A stretch of DNA of 64,000 bases, taken from contig NC_037092.1 in assembly GCF_002994745.2 (NCBI RefSeq), positions 78,581,824-78,645,823 on the forward strand, given 5' to 3'. Made by a program: the position numbers and the translations under genes. The notes under the pieces were generated by a model. The model worked only from the letters and a program-made list of their open reading frames with translations, did no database searches and was not told the origin of the DNA. The DNA is from Rosa chinensis (taxonomy: Eukaryota > Streptophyta > Magnoliopsida > Rosales > Rosaceae). Positions 45,522 through 57,245 of this stretch are shown here, one piece after another (within the stretch, counting starts at the first letter, position 1; each line of letters begins with the position of its first letter).

Positions 45522-46871
45522 AATCTCTCGATGTATTTTTTTTGAAAGAAATAGGTCAGCCCTTTCATTAGATTCAGCAAGCAGTACAAAAACGAAACAC
45601 CCCTATGGGGTCGACAGAAAGCAATCGTTCCTTAGAACCTCATGACACCCTATTCTAGAAGAATAAAATCCCAAAAAATCCCGAGTACACCCACCTTTTA
45701 GGAAGTCTACGCACCATTATTCTGACAAAAATCAGAAACCTCGAAGCAGAGGATGACAAACCATCCTCCAAGCATAAATAACAACTAAGGCACTGATTTT
45801 TGCAACCCAAAAAGAAATTAAATTAAAATAGCAATAGAAGGTGGCAGACCACCTTCCACATTATCCTCTGCATCAAGAGACCCAAAATGGGCCCAAAACC
45901 CTGTCAAAATTAACCACCTCCAAGACCCAAGTTGGGTAAACCCTAGAGCCCAGCAAGCCAGTTTAGGAGAAACTCTAGCCTCCCCAACAATTTTGCCGTC
46001 GCTGTCATCCCAGCTGGCCCAGTAGGGCGAAATTGCTAAGGGCACCTCAAGCACTCCATCACAGCCGTGCAAGCTGCCGCCGCCACCGCCGTGGGTCACA
46101 ACCCCAAGGGGATCAGATTCCAACCAGAAACCATCGCCGCCTCCCGACAAAGTACCACCTCCACCATCGAAGACCAGATACTCCGCCGTCATGAACCAGA
46201 GGCAACCCCCTGCACCACCACCATCGTCTGAATACAACGAGAAGATGGAGCAGAGAACGAAACGAACAGCTCGCCTAGGTTGTCATTTGGAGGCACATAG
46301 CCCCGCCACCAAGCCTTACCACCTCCAACAGAAGCAATCTGGCCACCGCGTCGGTCGCTACCACCACCATCAATCGACGGATCAAGAGCAGATCCATCAT
46401 CACTAACAACAGGACTACCAAACCAGATCTGAACGATCACGATTCCAATCCCAATCCCACCAACATCAGCTAAATCGCCTCCCCAAACCGAAGATAGAGG
46501 AAGAAGAAGAGAGAAGCAAGCGAGAAGGTTGTCGCCGCCGCTCGCCGAAGAGAGGAGACGACGATATTTCTCTCGAGAGAGAGAGTCAGAGCCATCAATA
46601 TTTGTAGATAGCTCCCAAACTTGATCAACAGCGAAAATAATCTCTCGATGTACTTGAGCACTGGGTTTTGGGATTGTTTGGAGATGTCAAAAAAATCCCC
46701 AAGTAAATCTGGAGTTCAAGGCAGAAGGTCCTATTTGGAAAGCTAGAAAACTTTACAGGCTAGAGGCCGTTGACGATGTTCATATACTCCATTTAGCATG
46801 GACACTTCCATGTCTTCGAGAACACTATTTGAAGAAACCAGAAGATTACTTGAGTCATCTGCTTGGGCATG
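45522..46871 (+). pseudogene. Nardilysin-like exon 8, split by a retroposon
   Basis: The first 14 bases of the exon (45522-45535) are repeated at 46639-46652 as the TSD of an inserted retroposon. The exon then continues with DVLEHWVLGLFGDV, a frameshift near 46700-46710, and VHILHLAWTLPCL and KKPEDYLSHLLGH up to a GT donor at 46872. The family reads similarly around 'DVHILDLTWTLP'. The insertion and the frameshift are both disabling. Confidence 0.87.
45536..46638 (-). mobile_element. ORF-less LINE-like retroposon, perfect 14-bp TSD, in nardilysin exon 8
   Basis: Flanked by AATCTCTCGATGTA at 45522-45535 and 46639-46652. On the minus strand it starts in a GAGAGA-rich, GC-rich leader (with CTCTCTCTCGAGAGAAATAT) and ends TTTCTTTCAAAAAAA, a poly(A)-type tail. 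No endonuclease or RT is present. Two minus-strand frames of 83 and 139 codons are Gly/Asp-rich and low in complexity, and I do not claim them as genes. Poly(A) and a long TSD indicate target-primed reverse transcription by a LINE in trans. Confidence 0.88.
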
Positions 46872-47166
46872 GTAAGATAATTCATTATTTAACTTGTTTT
46901 ATGGTAATGATTACCTCTGCAGATGGTAATTATTTAAGTAGTTTCATTATTTAACTTGTCTTCCAGATTGATTGAAGTTTACAATGAGCCTCATTCTGAG
47001 CACTATGTTTTGGGTTTTCCAGAGGGCAGGGGAAGTTTGCATTTCTATCTTAAAGCTAGAGGGTGGGTAACATCTTTAGATACCTGTTTGAGCGGGATGG
47101 ACTGCTCTTCTGTGGCTTATATCTTTTGCATGGTCATATACCTCACTGACTTTGGATTGGAGAAGG

Positions 47167-47901
47167 TAGCAATCCTAATCCTATAATCTTTTGTTAGAAA
47201 GCTCAACTATTGGTTATCCCATCTTTTTTGTCAAAGCATGTCTAAACCATGGAACCAACCTTAGTTTGGGTTTTCTTTCCTACAAAACGTTGAACATAAT
47301 GAGGTAAAAATTTCATTTACTGATCCACATATCTAATGAAGCGAAATTTCCTTCATTTTTGTCCCAAAACTGATCTTTACACCGGAGTAGATATCATCCC
47401 AAGCAATTATCATCCCAAACCCTTTTTCAAATCTATCAATCGTATCTTACAGGACCAAAAAAATTAACTCTCTCCAAATCTCTGTAATCGGCTATTTATA
47501 GGGACTCTGGGTTCGATCAAACATCTCTAATCTCAGTCGGAGATTCCCGGCTCAGCCGAAAGTCTCTGATTCGTGGCTTTGATTCCGATCGTGGGCTCTG
47601 AGATATGAGATTATGGGAGTCTCCAAGACTGTTTCGCCTGAAGATTAGAAGAAGAACCATCGAGATAAGGGCGGAGTTTCGGGAAAAAGTATTAATCTTT
47701 ATCTTCTTCATGAATCTTTGTTGATCAAGGGTTTTTCCAGGTTTGGTTGTCAGTGATGTTCTGAATTCTAATATGATCTGTTTGTTTATTGATTTAATTG
47801 CTTGTTGTATGGTGAACAATTATTGTGGAAAATCATGGTTGACCTGAAGAAGTGTTTGTTTCCACCGTGCCCAGAATAACCCAATTGAAATCGGAGAAGC
47901 T
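47167..47901. other. Region between the pseudogene and the Mutator element
   Basis: It begins as the intron after exon 9. At 47489-47497 a TATTTATAG motif is followed by leader-like sequence rich in CGGAGATTCC and TCTCTGATTC, which could be the 5' end of an unrelated transcript. No coding region is recognised and no further nardilysin exons were found. Confidence 0.45.
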
Positions 47902-48699
47902 CATCGAGAAGGGAAAATGGTCCGTACGGTACCTGAATATTTCCTCCTTATAACTTTTAGTACCTGAACTTCAAAAAATATCACTACGGTACCTGAGGTT
48001 CTTTGCCCGACCAAGGATTGGTGCATATGGCCGTTACCTCCGTTACGGAACTTGCCAACTGTCAATTTTTGAAGGGTATTTTCATCCCTTCATGTCTAAA
48101 TCTTTTTTTTTTTTACTAAATATATTTTCCCTCTCTCTGCAATAATAATAATAATAATAAATCATTCTCTTCTTCTTCCTTTAGGACCTTCACCGAAACC
48201 AGTGATTTGATGAAACTTGTGAAGCATAAATTTTAGATTTGATTTTCTGGAAATTTTATGAAATTGGAATGGGGATTCACTACCAGAAAATTGATCATTT
48301 ACGACGCACATTTTACGGCGTGCATTCAATGTGCGCCGTAAATGAGTATCAATTACGGCACACTTCTATGTAGGCCGTAAATGATGTATGAATTAGTTCA
48401 TTTACGGCATGCTTTTGGAGTCCGCTGTAAATATCTCTTGTCATTCACGGCTTGCACAATATGCAGGCCTTAAATGAGTAATCTAGAGTCTTTTACGATG
48501 TGTTTGTGAAAACGCCGTAAAAGAGTTCGTGAATTTTGCGATTAGCACGGAAATTTTTAGCTTTTCCCTCCTTCCAGCTTTCCCAAATGCTAACTCGATA
48601 AGTGAACATGTTTCTTAAAAAAAAAAAAAAAAAGAACTAAGATGAGAGAAAAGGCAAGAACGAGCGGCGGAAGACGGTTTGCTCCTAATCTACATTGAG

Positions 48700-49520
48700 A
48701 AGAGTTGAAGAGCGGTCGGATCTACAAGATTGCAGAAGAATCGAACTTGCTCAAGACGATTGCACCGCTATCCACCGCTAGATCTAGAAAAGTTCCCAGC
48801 AAGATTGCACAATTTCAAGAATGGCCACCGCTTATTTCTGGGTATGATTCCTATATGTTATTCCTAGCAATAATTGGAAATTTTTGTTCTCTATTGTTTG
48901 ATTTTGTTGAAATCTTAAACGACGCTCTCAAAGCTCAAACTGATAACCAACTCAAGAAGTCCCTCTTTGAACAACGGAGGTCCTCTTCTCGAAAATTCAT
49001 CTTCATTCGCTTCTCGAAAAGTAGTATGTATGCCCATTTAGTTTTCATTTTGATTTGTTTTTGTTTTCAATGGTTAGGCGGTTGATTCAAGCAATTGATG
49101 AGATGACCCTTTGCAGCCGTGGCTTGAGTGAGTACCACACTACTTAATTTGTACTCTCCTTTGAATCTAGCGGTTTGGTTCAGATTACATTGTTTAATTT
49201 CTCAATTTTAACTATTGCAATCAAAAGATCCCGTACTTTTGTTATTAGTACTGATTTTGCATTTATAGATTTCTCTGTATTCCATTTGAAGAGATTGACT
49301 TGAAATCTCGGTATTCTTTTACTAATAAATTGCTTGATTGAACTGTTGCTGCTCATTTATACCTAGCTTTGAAGTCATTAGTTTGCAAACCATTTCAAAT
49401 GTACAGCATCTAGCTACATCAAACAGATATATGTAATCTTTCATAGTTTTTTCAGCACAAAAGAAAATTCTTTTTTGGAAACAGTTTCGATCATCCAAAT
49501 GGAACCTTATGTTTTCCTCC

Positions 49521-49573
<53 letters not shown>

Positions 49574-50640
49574 AGGTGTATCAAGATAAGTTCGATCATA
49601 GTTGGGAAATTCAGAGGTTGATATCCTACAATATTTACAATTCGTGGCCTTTCTTTTCAATCTAGAGGTAAAGAAAGATTTGTGTACCTTAGAATTCTCT
49701 CTCTTCCTTTCTTGATTTTTTAATATTTCTTTTGTGTTTGGGGACTGCAGATTGTATAGGATGGAGTTTCTCCAGTGAGAGTACTTATCTTAGAATGAAT
49801 ATATGTGTATTGCTATGTTGCATTTATCTTAGACTAGTCTAAGAGTGAATATATGTGTATGGAAATATGCACTTGCTTTCAAAGGCCAGATTGTTTGTGC
49901 CACCATATTGATATAAGCTTGTCTTTCTTTCCAAATACTCATTTGGCAACAGGTCACGTATATGGCAGCTAGCTCTTTAATTAGTAAATTCTCACTATAG
50001 CCAATAATGAAACACAAAGTCTGAGAGTGCCTTATCTTTAATTAGTATATTCCCTACATACAAAGTCTGAGACGTCCAGACTTAAGTTTAATTACTTTGT
50101 GTTTCTTTAATTAGTATATTCCCTGCATACAAAGTCTGCATACAAAGCTAGCTCTTTAATTAGTAGATACAAAGTCTCCTCTCTGCCTCTATTTGAAGTC
50201 TAGACGTCTATTTGATATTCATTCTTAGGATTTCCTTAGTAGAAATTATGGGGGTTACTGTATATTAATTGAGAAGTATTAATTAATCAACCATTATTTA
50301 AGGTGCTAATTTTCTTTCTTTTCCATGTTTCCTTTCCTAACTATCTAGAGAACTAGTCATAGCAATTGGTCAGCCTTTTAAAATCATGGGGAGAATCTAA
50401 GTAGGGAAGACGTCCAGACTTCAAATAGATGCAGAGAGGAGACTTTGTATTGTAAGTGACTTATCTTTTTCCTATATGTTTTGTTGTTTTAAATATTTGT
50501 GATAGCATTGATGTCTTTAGCACTAGTCCTAGCAATTGCAGGTTCTGTTTATATCCTTGTCCTATAGTGATCAATTTGTTGAGGTCATAATATCAAAATA
50601 ACAGTCATAATTAATATGTGCTTACTTATTCCATAGAAGC
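48700..50640. other. AT-rich interior of the second CACTA element
   Basis: A short frame at 48705-49085 may be a first exon. The rest contains direct repeats around ACAAAGTCTGAGA and TTAGTATATTCCCT (about 50030-50170) and no recognisable gene. Confidence 0.5.
49522..49570. repeat. (CT)n microsatellite
   Basis: About 24 uninterrupted CT units within the CACTA element. Confidence 0.97.
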
Positions 50641-51760
50641 AACAAAGTGAAACGCCGGATGCAATATCAAGGTCTGATGTTTGCCTTTGTGCCTATGAAG
50701 CAAAGCAGAAGAAGGGGTCAACTGAGGAAGCTATGGATTCAGAAATAGTGGTAACAAGCATCTACAGTAAAATGTTTTTGTTCAAAGTATATAATATATA
50801 TATATATATGTACTATTCTTACATTATTACCTCCCTGCTCAATTTTGTCTTAGCCTTTGAATTACATAAATATTCTAAGCACTGATCTTGCTATATATTT
50901 GTTCATTGATAATGTGATGAAAACTTTGTGCTTATGTATTTAGTTATGTATTCTTTATATATGTAGAAACAAGTGAAAAAGTACAAGGAAGAAGAAGAAA
51001 CAGTTTCTAGACTGTCTTCTATAAAGAATGATGCTGTTGCAAAAGTACTTGGTCCAGATCCACGAGGACGAGTAAGAGGGTATGGGTTCGGTGCACTACC
51101 TTCAAAAGTCGATGCTCAATCACATGTAAGTAATAAAGTCACAATGTTAGAGAATGCTCTTGCTACTCAAACACAAGTGGTAGACAAATTGCAAGAGATG
51201 GTGAGAGGCCTTTGTGCTCGGCTAGACCAAGGAGGAAATAACAATGTAAGTTTTGACTTGCATTAGTCTCAGTACATATCTTACCTCTTTTTGACACATT
51301 TAATTAGACTATTGACTGTTTTTTTTTTTTTTTCACTAAAGGAACACACTATTGCACAACAATCTGCTACTGAGATTGGAAATAGAAAACGTAAAGAAAA
51401 TCCAAGTGTTACAAATACTGGTAGTGATATAGCACAGAGCAAACAGAAAGATGCAAGTGTTAGAAGTTCTTATAATGAGACAGAAAATGGCAGCCCAATG
51501 CAGCAAAGTTTTAATGGAAAGAAACAACTTTCTGGATTAGTTAACCCAAAAATAGTCCACAAGACAGATTTGGGGAAATAAGTGCAGTTGTTAAGTTGGT
51601 TTGCTAAAGAAGAAGATCAAAAGATCCACAAGTTGAGGTGCATCATGTTCCTCTTGGCCATGATTGTTGGAAAGTATCGGTGCATAAAGTTTTTCATGAT
51701 ATAGCCTTGTATCGCCCAACAAGCGAGTTTAGTAAACTTTATGCATCCACAGGAAGTATG
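50640..51760 (+). pseudogene. Plant CACTA TNP1-like protein remnant
   Basis: Coding blocks separated by introns. About 50640-50750 gives SDVCLCAYEAKQKKGSTEEA. 50973-51266 gives AKVLGPDPRGRVRGYGFGAL and a coiled stretch NKVTMLENALATQTQVVDKL. About 51340-51580 is a Lys/Ser-rich tail, and about 51580-51780 resembles the C-terminal 'valine-rich, A.G..I.WP' region. The GPDxRGRVRGYG pattern is characteristic of the plant Tnp1/ptta-type transposase family, which binds subterminal repeats. The exon structure is uncertain. Confidence 0.7.
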
Positions 51761-53029
51761 ATTGCATGGCCTATCAAGTACATCAAAGTGAATTAGGCAT
51801 TTTGGAGGTAATTACTTCTATTTGCTTATGATGCATGAATTGTTGAATTAGAACTTTAGCTTCATGTGTTTTCCTTGAATGAAAATTATATTTCATTGCT
51901 CTCATTGTGTTTGTTTTGGTTATGCAGGTAAAAGTTGGCATCAAACATAATATGAAGATGTTCAAGAGGCCACAGCATAGATCACTATAGATTTATCTTT
52001 TGCAATTAACAAAGACAATTCTAATCTAAGGTGGTCTCTAATAATCTAGAATGTTTTATATTTTAGCATGGTGATGATAGACTGTTGGTTTAATTAAGTT
52101 GTTTTTATATAGTACTAGTGTTGTTGGCATATTCATTTATATTTGGTAATGTGATACTTGCAGTTTGTTATCTCTCTTTTTATCTCAATAAATTGTATAG
52201 ATTTATTTAGATTTTGAAATGGTATCACAAAATTTACAGGAAAAAAAAATCGGTGCAAATATTACACGCCGTAAATATATCATACGACCACATTTACAGC
52301 GTGCTTGTTAATCAATCACGGCGTGCTTCTGATATCAATTACAGCGTGCTTTCTTATTTCAAAATTGAAATAAAAAGTCTCTAAAACCCTTTTACGGCGC
52401 TCATTTTTGGCTTTTACAGCGTGCTTCTGAGATCAATCACGGCATGCTTTTGAGATCAATTACGGCGCACATATTTCGTCATTTACGGCGTGCTTTATAT
52501 ATTTCAAAATCAAAATTAAGAAGTCTAAAACCCTTTTACGGCGCTCTTTTATGTCTTTCACGGCGTGCTGGGAGGGTCTTTTACGGCTTGCTCAAAAAAC
52601 GCCGTAAAAGAGTTTTGTCTTTTACGGCATGGCCATTTACGGCGCGTTTTTGTGTGCTGTAAATTGTCTTTTACGGTGCTCTTTGTGGGCCATAAAAGAC
52701 CATTTTTCTGGTAGTGATTACTTTTGTTTCTGTGTATTGATTTAATAGAAATGTGGTGGTGTGTTTTGGTTTCTGGGTTTTGATTGATTTCAGTTCTGGG
52801 TTGTTTTTGTTTCTCAAAATTGCATCTTGGATCTTTGATCTGGAAAGAGGAAGAAAGAAGAACAGAGAGAGAGAGCTAAGGTGAACTGTTTGATCTGCAT
52901 CTTGGATCTTTGATCTGCTTCTTGGATTTCAGCCTCCGATGAACTGTTTCTTTTCCTCTTGGGGGTTGATTCTGTCAATGAGCTAGTTCTTCGATTTGGC
53001 TCTGGAATTTATGTTCTTTACGACCTTGA

Positions 53030-53420
53030 CGCCATTTTCGTCTTGCTAGATTTTCTTCGGCGTCGGAATCGCCGCCGCCATTGAGAACAGGGCGGCGTTG
53101 AAAGTGGTGACCCGAATAGGCCTGGACTTCTCAGTTTCCGACCTGCCCAGCTGGCCGTTTGGGTGAACCGTCGCCGACGAAGACCCGTTGGAAGTGGGTT
53201 TGTGCTCGAATTGGGACTTGGAGTTCGTTTTCCAGAACCGTTTGATGACGACTTTGTTCCGGGACCGGCGGCGGGACGGCCACCGAAGACGGGAGCAGAG
53301 GCAGCGGAGGTTTCTGAGCATTGCAGGCGAAATGGGTTGGGGTCAAAAATGGGTCTTGGGTTGTACGTGGGTTAGTTGGGGGAGGAGAAAAGATGGAGTC
53401 TTTTGCAGAGATGAAGAAGA
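53030..53420 (+). pseudogene. GC-rich captured gene fragment in the MULE
   Basis: In contrast to the AT-rich surroundings, this stretch is GC-rich and open for a while in one plus-strand frame (AALKVVTRIGLDFSVSDLPS, then a stop) and in others. Non-autonomous MULEs often carry such gene fragments (Pack-MULEs). I could not identify the donor gene. Confidence 0.4.
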
Positions 53421-53734
53421 AGAAGACACAAAAGTCTCTGGGGTTGAGGAGTTGGGTTTGGCGTGAATTTGATGGAGGATTAATTAAAAAAAAAAAAAAA
53501 CAAAACAAAAAAAAATATAAGGAAAAAAGAATAAAGGGTAAACTTGTCATTTTAAGATCAAAATTGCCAGCTGGCAAGTTCCGTAACGGAGACAACGGCC
53601 ATATGTACCAATTATCGGTCGGGCAAAGAACCTCAGATACCGTAGTGATATTTTTTGAAGTTCAGGTACCAAAAGTTATAAGGAGGAAAAATTCGGGTAC
53701 CGTATGAACCATTTTCCCCATCGAGAAATTGCAT

Positions 53735-56413
53735 GGGGTGTATTGTATTTGGATTTGTGCAGATTTTTTTTAAATGACAGACTCTTTAGAAAGTTGATAG
53801 ACTGCTATTGATTTCTTAAAACCATTGATTTTAACAACAGACTTTTTATTGATTCTTGAAAATCTATATACTTTATTATGAATGACTTCTATAGATTTCT
53901 AATAAATAAAAATAAAAAACAAAAAACACAATCAATGCAGTCCAAATGCAAAGCAAGATGATAACTCGTTGCCTCTTCAATGGTCAAGTATCTTCTAGTA
54001 GAACTTGACTCAAATGAATGATTATTACTCTGTCTAGCTAGTTTGTTCTCATTTCTAATCTCCCAATCAACTTAAATATATAATATAGATCCTTGATGTT
54101 TATGGTTAATTATTCTCATCAATTTTGTTTTCACCTATTAACATATATCATAAAAATATTGATCAATGTCTTGATCTATAATCAATCAATCGAAATTCAA
54201 TTGTTCAAGCTTTACTTGAACCATGATATAAATTCAAATCGATGAGAATAATTAATAAGACAAAACCCAGTATTTCATAGCGACACTATTCAAGGTTTTA
54301 GGGGTAGCTAGACCACAATATTTGGGTTTTAGGGTTTCATAAATTATTTTTTATTGCTATTAGGGTTCCAAGTATCACAATTGAACAAAAAAAAAATTCA
54401 CATTCAACAACTACAATGAACATGTTGGTATAAAAAAATATGGGCTAAATACTGTTTAGTCCCTGAACTTTTACCCAAAAAACACTTCAGTCCTTAGCCT
54501 TCTAATTTCACACGTTTAGTCCTTATACTCTCAGAATTTGGACCAATAGGTCCATTCCATTACTCTCCGTCCAAAATCTGTTAATGTTGCTGACGTGTCA
54601 ATTTTTCAGCACAAAAATGTCTACTCTGCCCTCACTTTTTTTTTTCCTTTTTTTTTTTTTTCTTTTTATCTCTTCTTCTTCCTTCTTCCAGCTCCATGAT
54701 CCGCAACTTCAAACTCAAATCCAGCATCTCCTTCCCAGTCTACATCTACCTCCGCACCTCATCGTCTCCTACCCAAATGGTGTTCATGAGCAGAGTCGCC
54801 TCCACTCTCAATTAAAAATTCCAATTGATACAAGACAAATAACAATTCAAGACCCATTCATGGACTCTGAACCTAACACATTCTAAAATCTGGACATGGG
54901 CCATCACAAAAACTTCAAATTAAACTTCCAAAATCAACTAAAAAAAATTCTAATTCCAGAATTTATCAACTAACCTAACTTCTAACCAAGATCAGAGCTT
55001 GACCATTCAAATCAAACACACATGCCAATCAGACTCACTTGAGTGCTCTTTTTCCAGAGCAAAGCCGCCGCCGTGGGCCTATAGATCGGTCATGGCCTTG
55101 GGGTTGGGCTTGGAATGGCTTTGAGGATGAAGAAGAAGTCCCTTTGAAGTCGAGCCAGTGCCTCACAGACGACGGATCTAGCTACCTCGTTTCTGAGACA
55201 AAATAGCTCTTTGGCCGACTTTGTCGGGAATTAGAGTGATGGGTCCGAAAGGTATTTCTCTGGCTTTGGGATTCCAGCTTCGGGAGCAGGGAGGGAGGGA
55301 AAATCTGACCGTGAGAATCAAAATCAAAGCAAAACCCATCAAAGGAGACCCATAAATTCAAGATCTTTGTCACACAAAGTGCAAAATTGAAGGAAAAGAA
55401 GGTTTTACAGAAGATGATGTCGGAAGTCTACCAGAAATGAAAGCTGATTCAAATGGTATCATGAAGAGGTGGCCATCGCATACACAGTTTCTTTCTCGAA
55501 CAGCGCGTTACCGTCGATTCTAGTCCGGCGCTATGGTCCCAACCACCTTCGCAAGGCTAATGTTGGTCGGAGATCGCCGTGTCAAGGTGGGGATTGGGAA
55601 AGGGACTCTGGACTTTGGGGCTAAGCGAGAGGGGATGGCATGGCTCCTCAGAGGATTGAAGAAGATTTAGTTGATGAAGAAAGAAAGAAAAAGAGTTTCG
55701 TGAACTCACGAAGAGATAAACAGAAAGAGAGAAGAAATAAAAAAAATATAAAAAAAGGGCATAATAGACATTTTAGTGTCAAATAATTATCACATCAGCA
55801 ACATAACGGAAATTTTAGATGGAGAGTAACGGAATGGACCTATTGGTCCAAATTCTGAGAGTACAAGGACTAAACGTGTGAAATTAGAAGGCTAAGGACT
55901 AAAGTGTTTTTTGGGTAAAAGTTCAGGGACTAAACAGTATTTAGCCCAAAAAAATATTGATATCATGAAAGATTAGAGAAAAGATAAGAAGAAACAAGAA
56001 AGAGAGATGATAGATAAACAATCTCTTTGCCCGCAGAGAGAAAACTTTGATAGATTTAAAAAAAAAAAAAAAAAAATCTTTGATAGCCTTTTCAAATCTT
56101 TGGTCTAGTGGCTAGAAAATTATTGGAATTTGGTATGTACAGTTAACACTATAAAGTCCATGATTATCCTTGATTTTCTAATTCCATAAGTATGAATGAA
56201 ATTTTGAATACCTCTAAACTTTTATTCATTTTTAGAAGTCCTAATTGAATACCCCTAGATTTTGGTGGAATTCATAAAATCTTTAAAAATCCTAATCGAA
56301 TACCCCAAGATTTTCATGAACTGCTGAAAATCAATCTATATTGAATACACCCAGACTTTTAAATTCCATAAATTTCTTAAAAAGTTCCACTAATTCCATA
56401 TACAATACACCCC
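53735..56413. mobile_element. Inverted-repeat element of uncertain family, split by a MULE
   Basis: Left end GGGGTGTATTGTAT (53735-53748) and right end ATACAATACACCCC (56400-56413) are exact inverted repeats. TGCAT occurs just outside both (53730-53734; 56416-56420 after two extra Cs). The right arm has three degenerate GAATACCCC..GATTTT units. Net of the nested MULE it is about 1.16 kb with no coding region. It may be a hAT- or Harbinger-type MITE; the TSD does not decide. Confidence 0.6.
54442..55947. mobile_element. Mutator-like element with ~170-bp terminal inverted repeats
   Basis: Starts GGGCTAAATACTGTTTAGTC and ends with its complement; the inverted repeats run about 170 bp and are nearly identical over the first 130. 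The 10-bp direct repeats AAAAAAATAT flank it (54432-54441, 55948-55957). The interior holds a leader-like T-rich region and GC-moderate sequence (about 55030-55680), perhaps captured exons, but no transposase. Confidence 0.95.
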
Positions 56414-56599
56414 CCTGCATTTGCCTAATCTACTAGGAGCTATCGAAGAGGAGGAATGAGGATATCCATTTGATCAAGGTTGAGTGCTTCATTCTGTGTA
56501 GATGCTATTATGGATCGGAAGTTTAGTTAAGTAAAGGGTATTGCGTTTAATTGGATAATGGTAATTGGTAAATGCTTCTAAAGACTATAACTTTAGGGT

Positions 56600-57245
56600 G
56601 TGATTATTATTATTATTATTATTATTTTAAAGTTGCCCATTGGGCGATAATATCATTCAACTCAAGCTACAATAAGCCGTTACATACCTTTCCGCTGCCA
56701 TGTATAGACAGACAAGAAGATAGTGATAGTACCCACAGTGGTACATAGACAATAGACCTACTCATTACACATTGAAATACGTAGATAGTGGAAATACTCA
56801 TTCGGTACTACTCCAGAGGCGCTAGAGGTACATAGAGTGCACCCAAAAGGTGCAATAGTGTCCTAAAAGGAATTATTGTAAAAGACAAAAGTTAAAACAT
56901 AGAAAAGACCTAGGGCAACAACCCCAGCCCACAATACGAAGCCCAAGAGCCCCAAATGGAAGGGTTCCAACTCAGAGCCCATCAAGCTAGCTTGGTCCAG
57001 GCCCAACAGCTCCAAAACGCCATGTTGTACGAACCAAAACCAGCGCCACTGTTCGCCTGACCCGAGCTGCCACGACCAGAGCCTCCACAGTCGTCGCCGC
57101 CACGATCCCACATCGCTACGACTCCAACCGCCCCGCCTCACGCCGCCACAAACTCACACCTTTCAGACCCGATTCAGAACCATGCCATTAAGACTCGATT
57201 CAGAATCACGCCGCCGGTCTTGATTAGCACGAGCCCGCCACCGGT
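56600..57245 (-). mobile_element. LINE-like retroposon, same family as 9264-10174
   Basis: Its minus strand shares the 3' half of the 9264 element (GGGTTGTTGCCCTAGG, then CTCTGGAGTAGTACCGAA and GTCTGTCTATACATGGCAGC-like stretches) and ends in an (AAT)n tail, seen as the (ATT)n run at about 56602-56626. The 5' side ends near 57245 in GC-rich sequence. No clear TSD, and no coding region. Confidence 0.75.

Larger units (their letters stand above)
13992..47165 (+). pseudogene. Nardilysin-like M16 metallopeptidase pseudogene, split by transposons
   Basis: Nine exon pieces in order match the N-terminal third of plant nardilysin/insulin-degrading-enzyme-like proteins: 13992-14253, 15050-15125, 15222-15268, 15827-15874 joined with 27334-27398, 44629-44702, 44778-44873, about 44945-45067, 45522-45535 joined with 46639-46871, and 47023-47165. 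Splice sites are mostly GT/AG and codon phase carries across them. The inverted zinc motif HFL|EH spans exons 2 and 3. Lesions are a frameshift in exon 1, TAG at 15104-15106 and 15866-15868, a frameshift near 46705, and insertions inside two exons. No exons for the remaining two thirds (about 1000 aa in the family) follow 47165. Family members cleave peptides at dibasic sites; this copy cannot make the enzyme. Confidence 0.9.
48278..52716 (+). mobile_element. CACTA (En/Spm) transposon with TNP1-type remnant
   Basis: Ends are CACTACCAGAAAATTGATCA and TTTTTCTGGTAGTG, with the TSD ATT at 48275-48277 and 52717-52719. Both ends are crowded with TTACGGCGTGC-type subterminal repeats (about 48300-48530 and 52260-52700). 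It is nested inside the MULE. It encodes a TNP1-like accessory protein remnant but no TNP2/TNPD transposase, so it is probably non-autonomous. Confidence 0.95.
47911..53718. mobile_element. Mutator-like element with ~155-bp terminal inverted repeats and 9-bp TSD
   Basis: Ends are GGGAAAATGG and its complement (ending 53718). The inverted repeats extend about 155 bp (47911-48070 against 53550-53718) with roughly 10% differences by eye. The TSD CATCGAGAA lies at 47902-47910 and 53719-53727. Long inverted repeats and a 9-bp TSD define MULEs. No MURA transposase is visible. Net of the nested CACTA element it is about 1.37 kb, with a GC-rich interior that may be captured gene sequence. Confidence 0.95.

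Noticed and set aside
45818..46440. Two Gly/Asp-rich frames (139 and 83 codons) in a LINE-like retroposon
   Set aside because: No recognisable domain; GC-rich leader sequence can stay open by chance.
47820..47910. Open reading across the MULE target site that might be a host exon (NPIEIGEAHREIAW-like)
   Set aside because: Short, no recognised family, and an alternative frame is equally open.
49322..49660. Open frame with a long Glu-Arg repeat
   Set aside because: Translation of the (CT)n microsatellite.
56080..56120. tRNA box-A-like TTTGGTCTAGTGGCTAG
   Set aside because: No box B at the right distance, no tRNA cloverleaf and no TSD.
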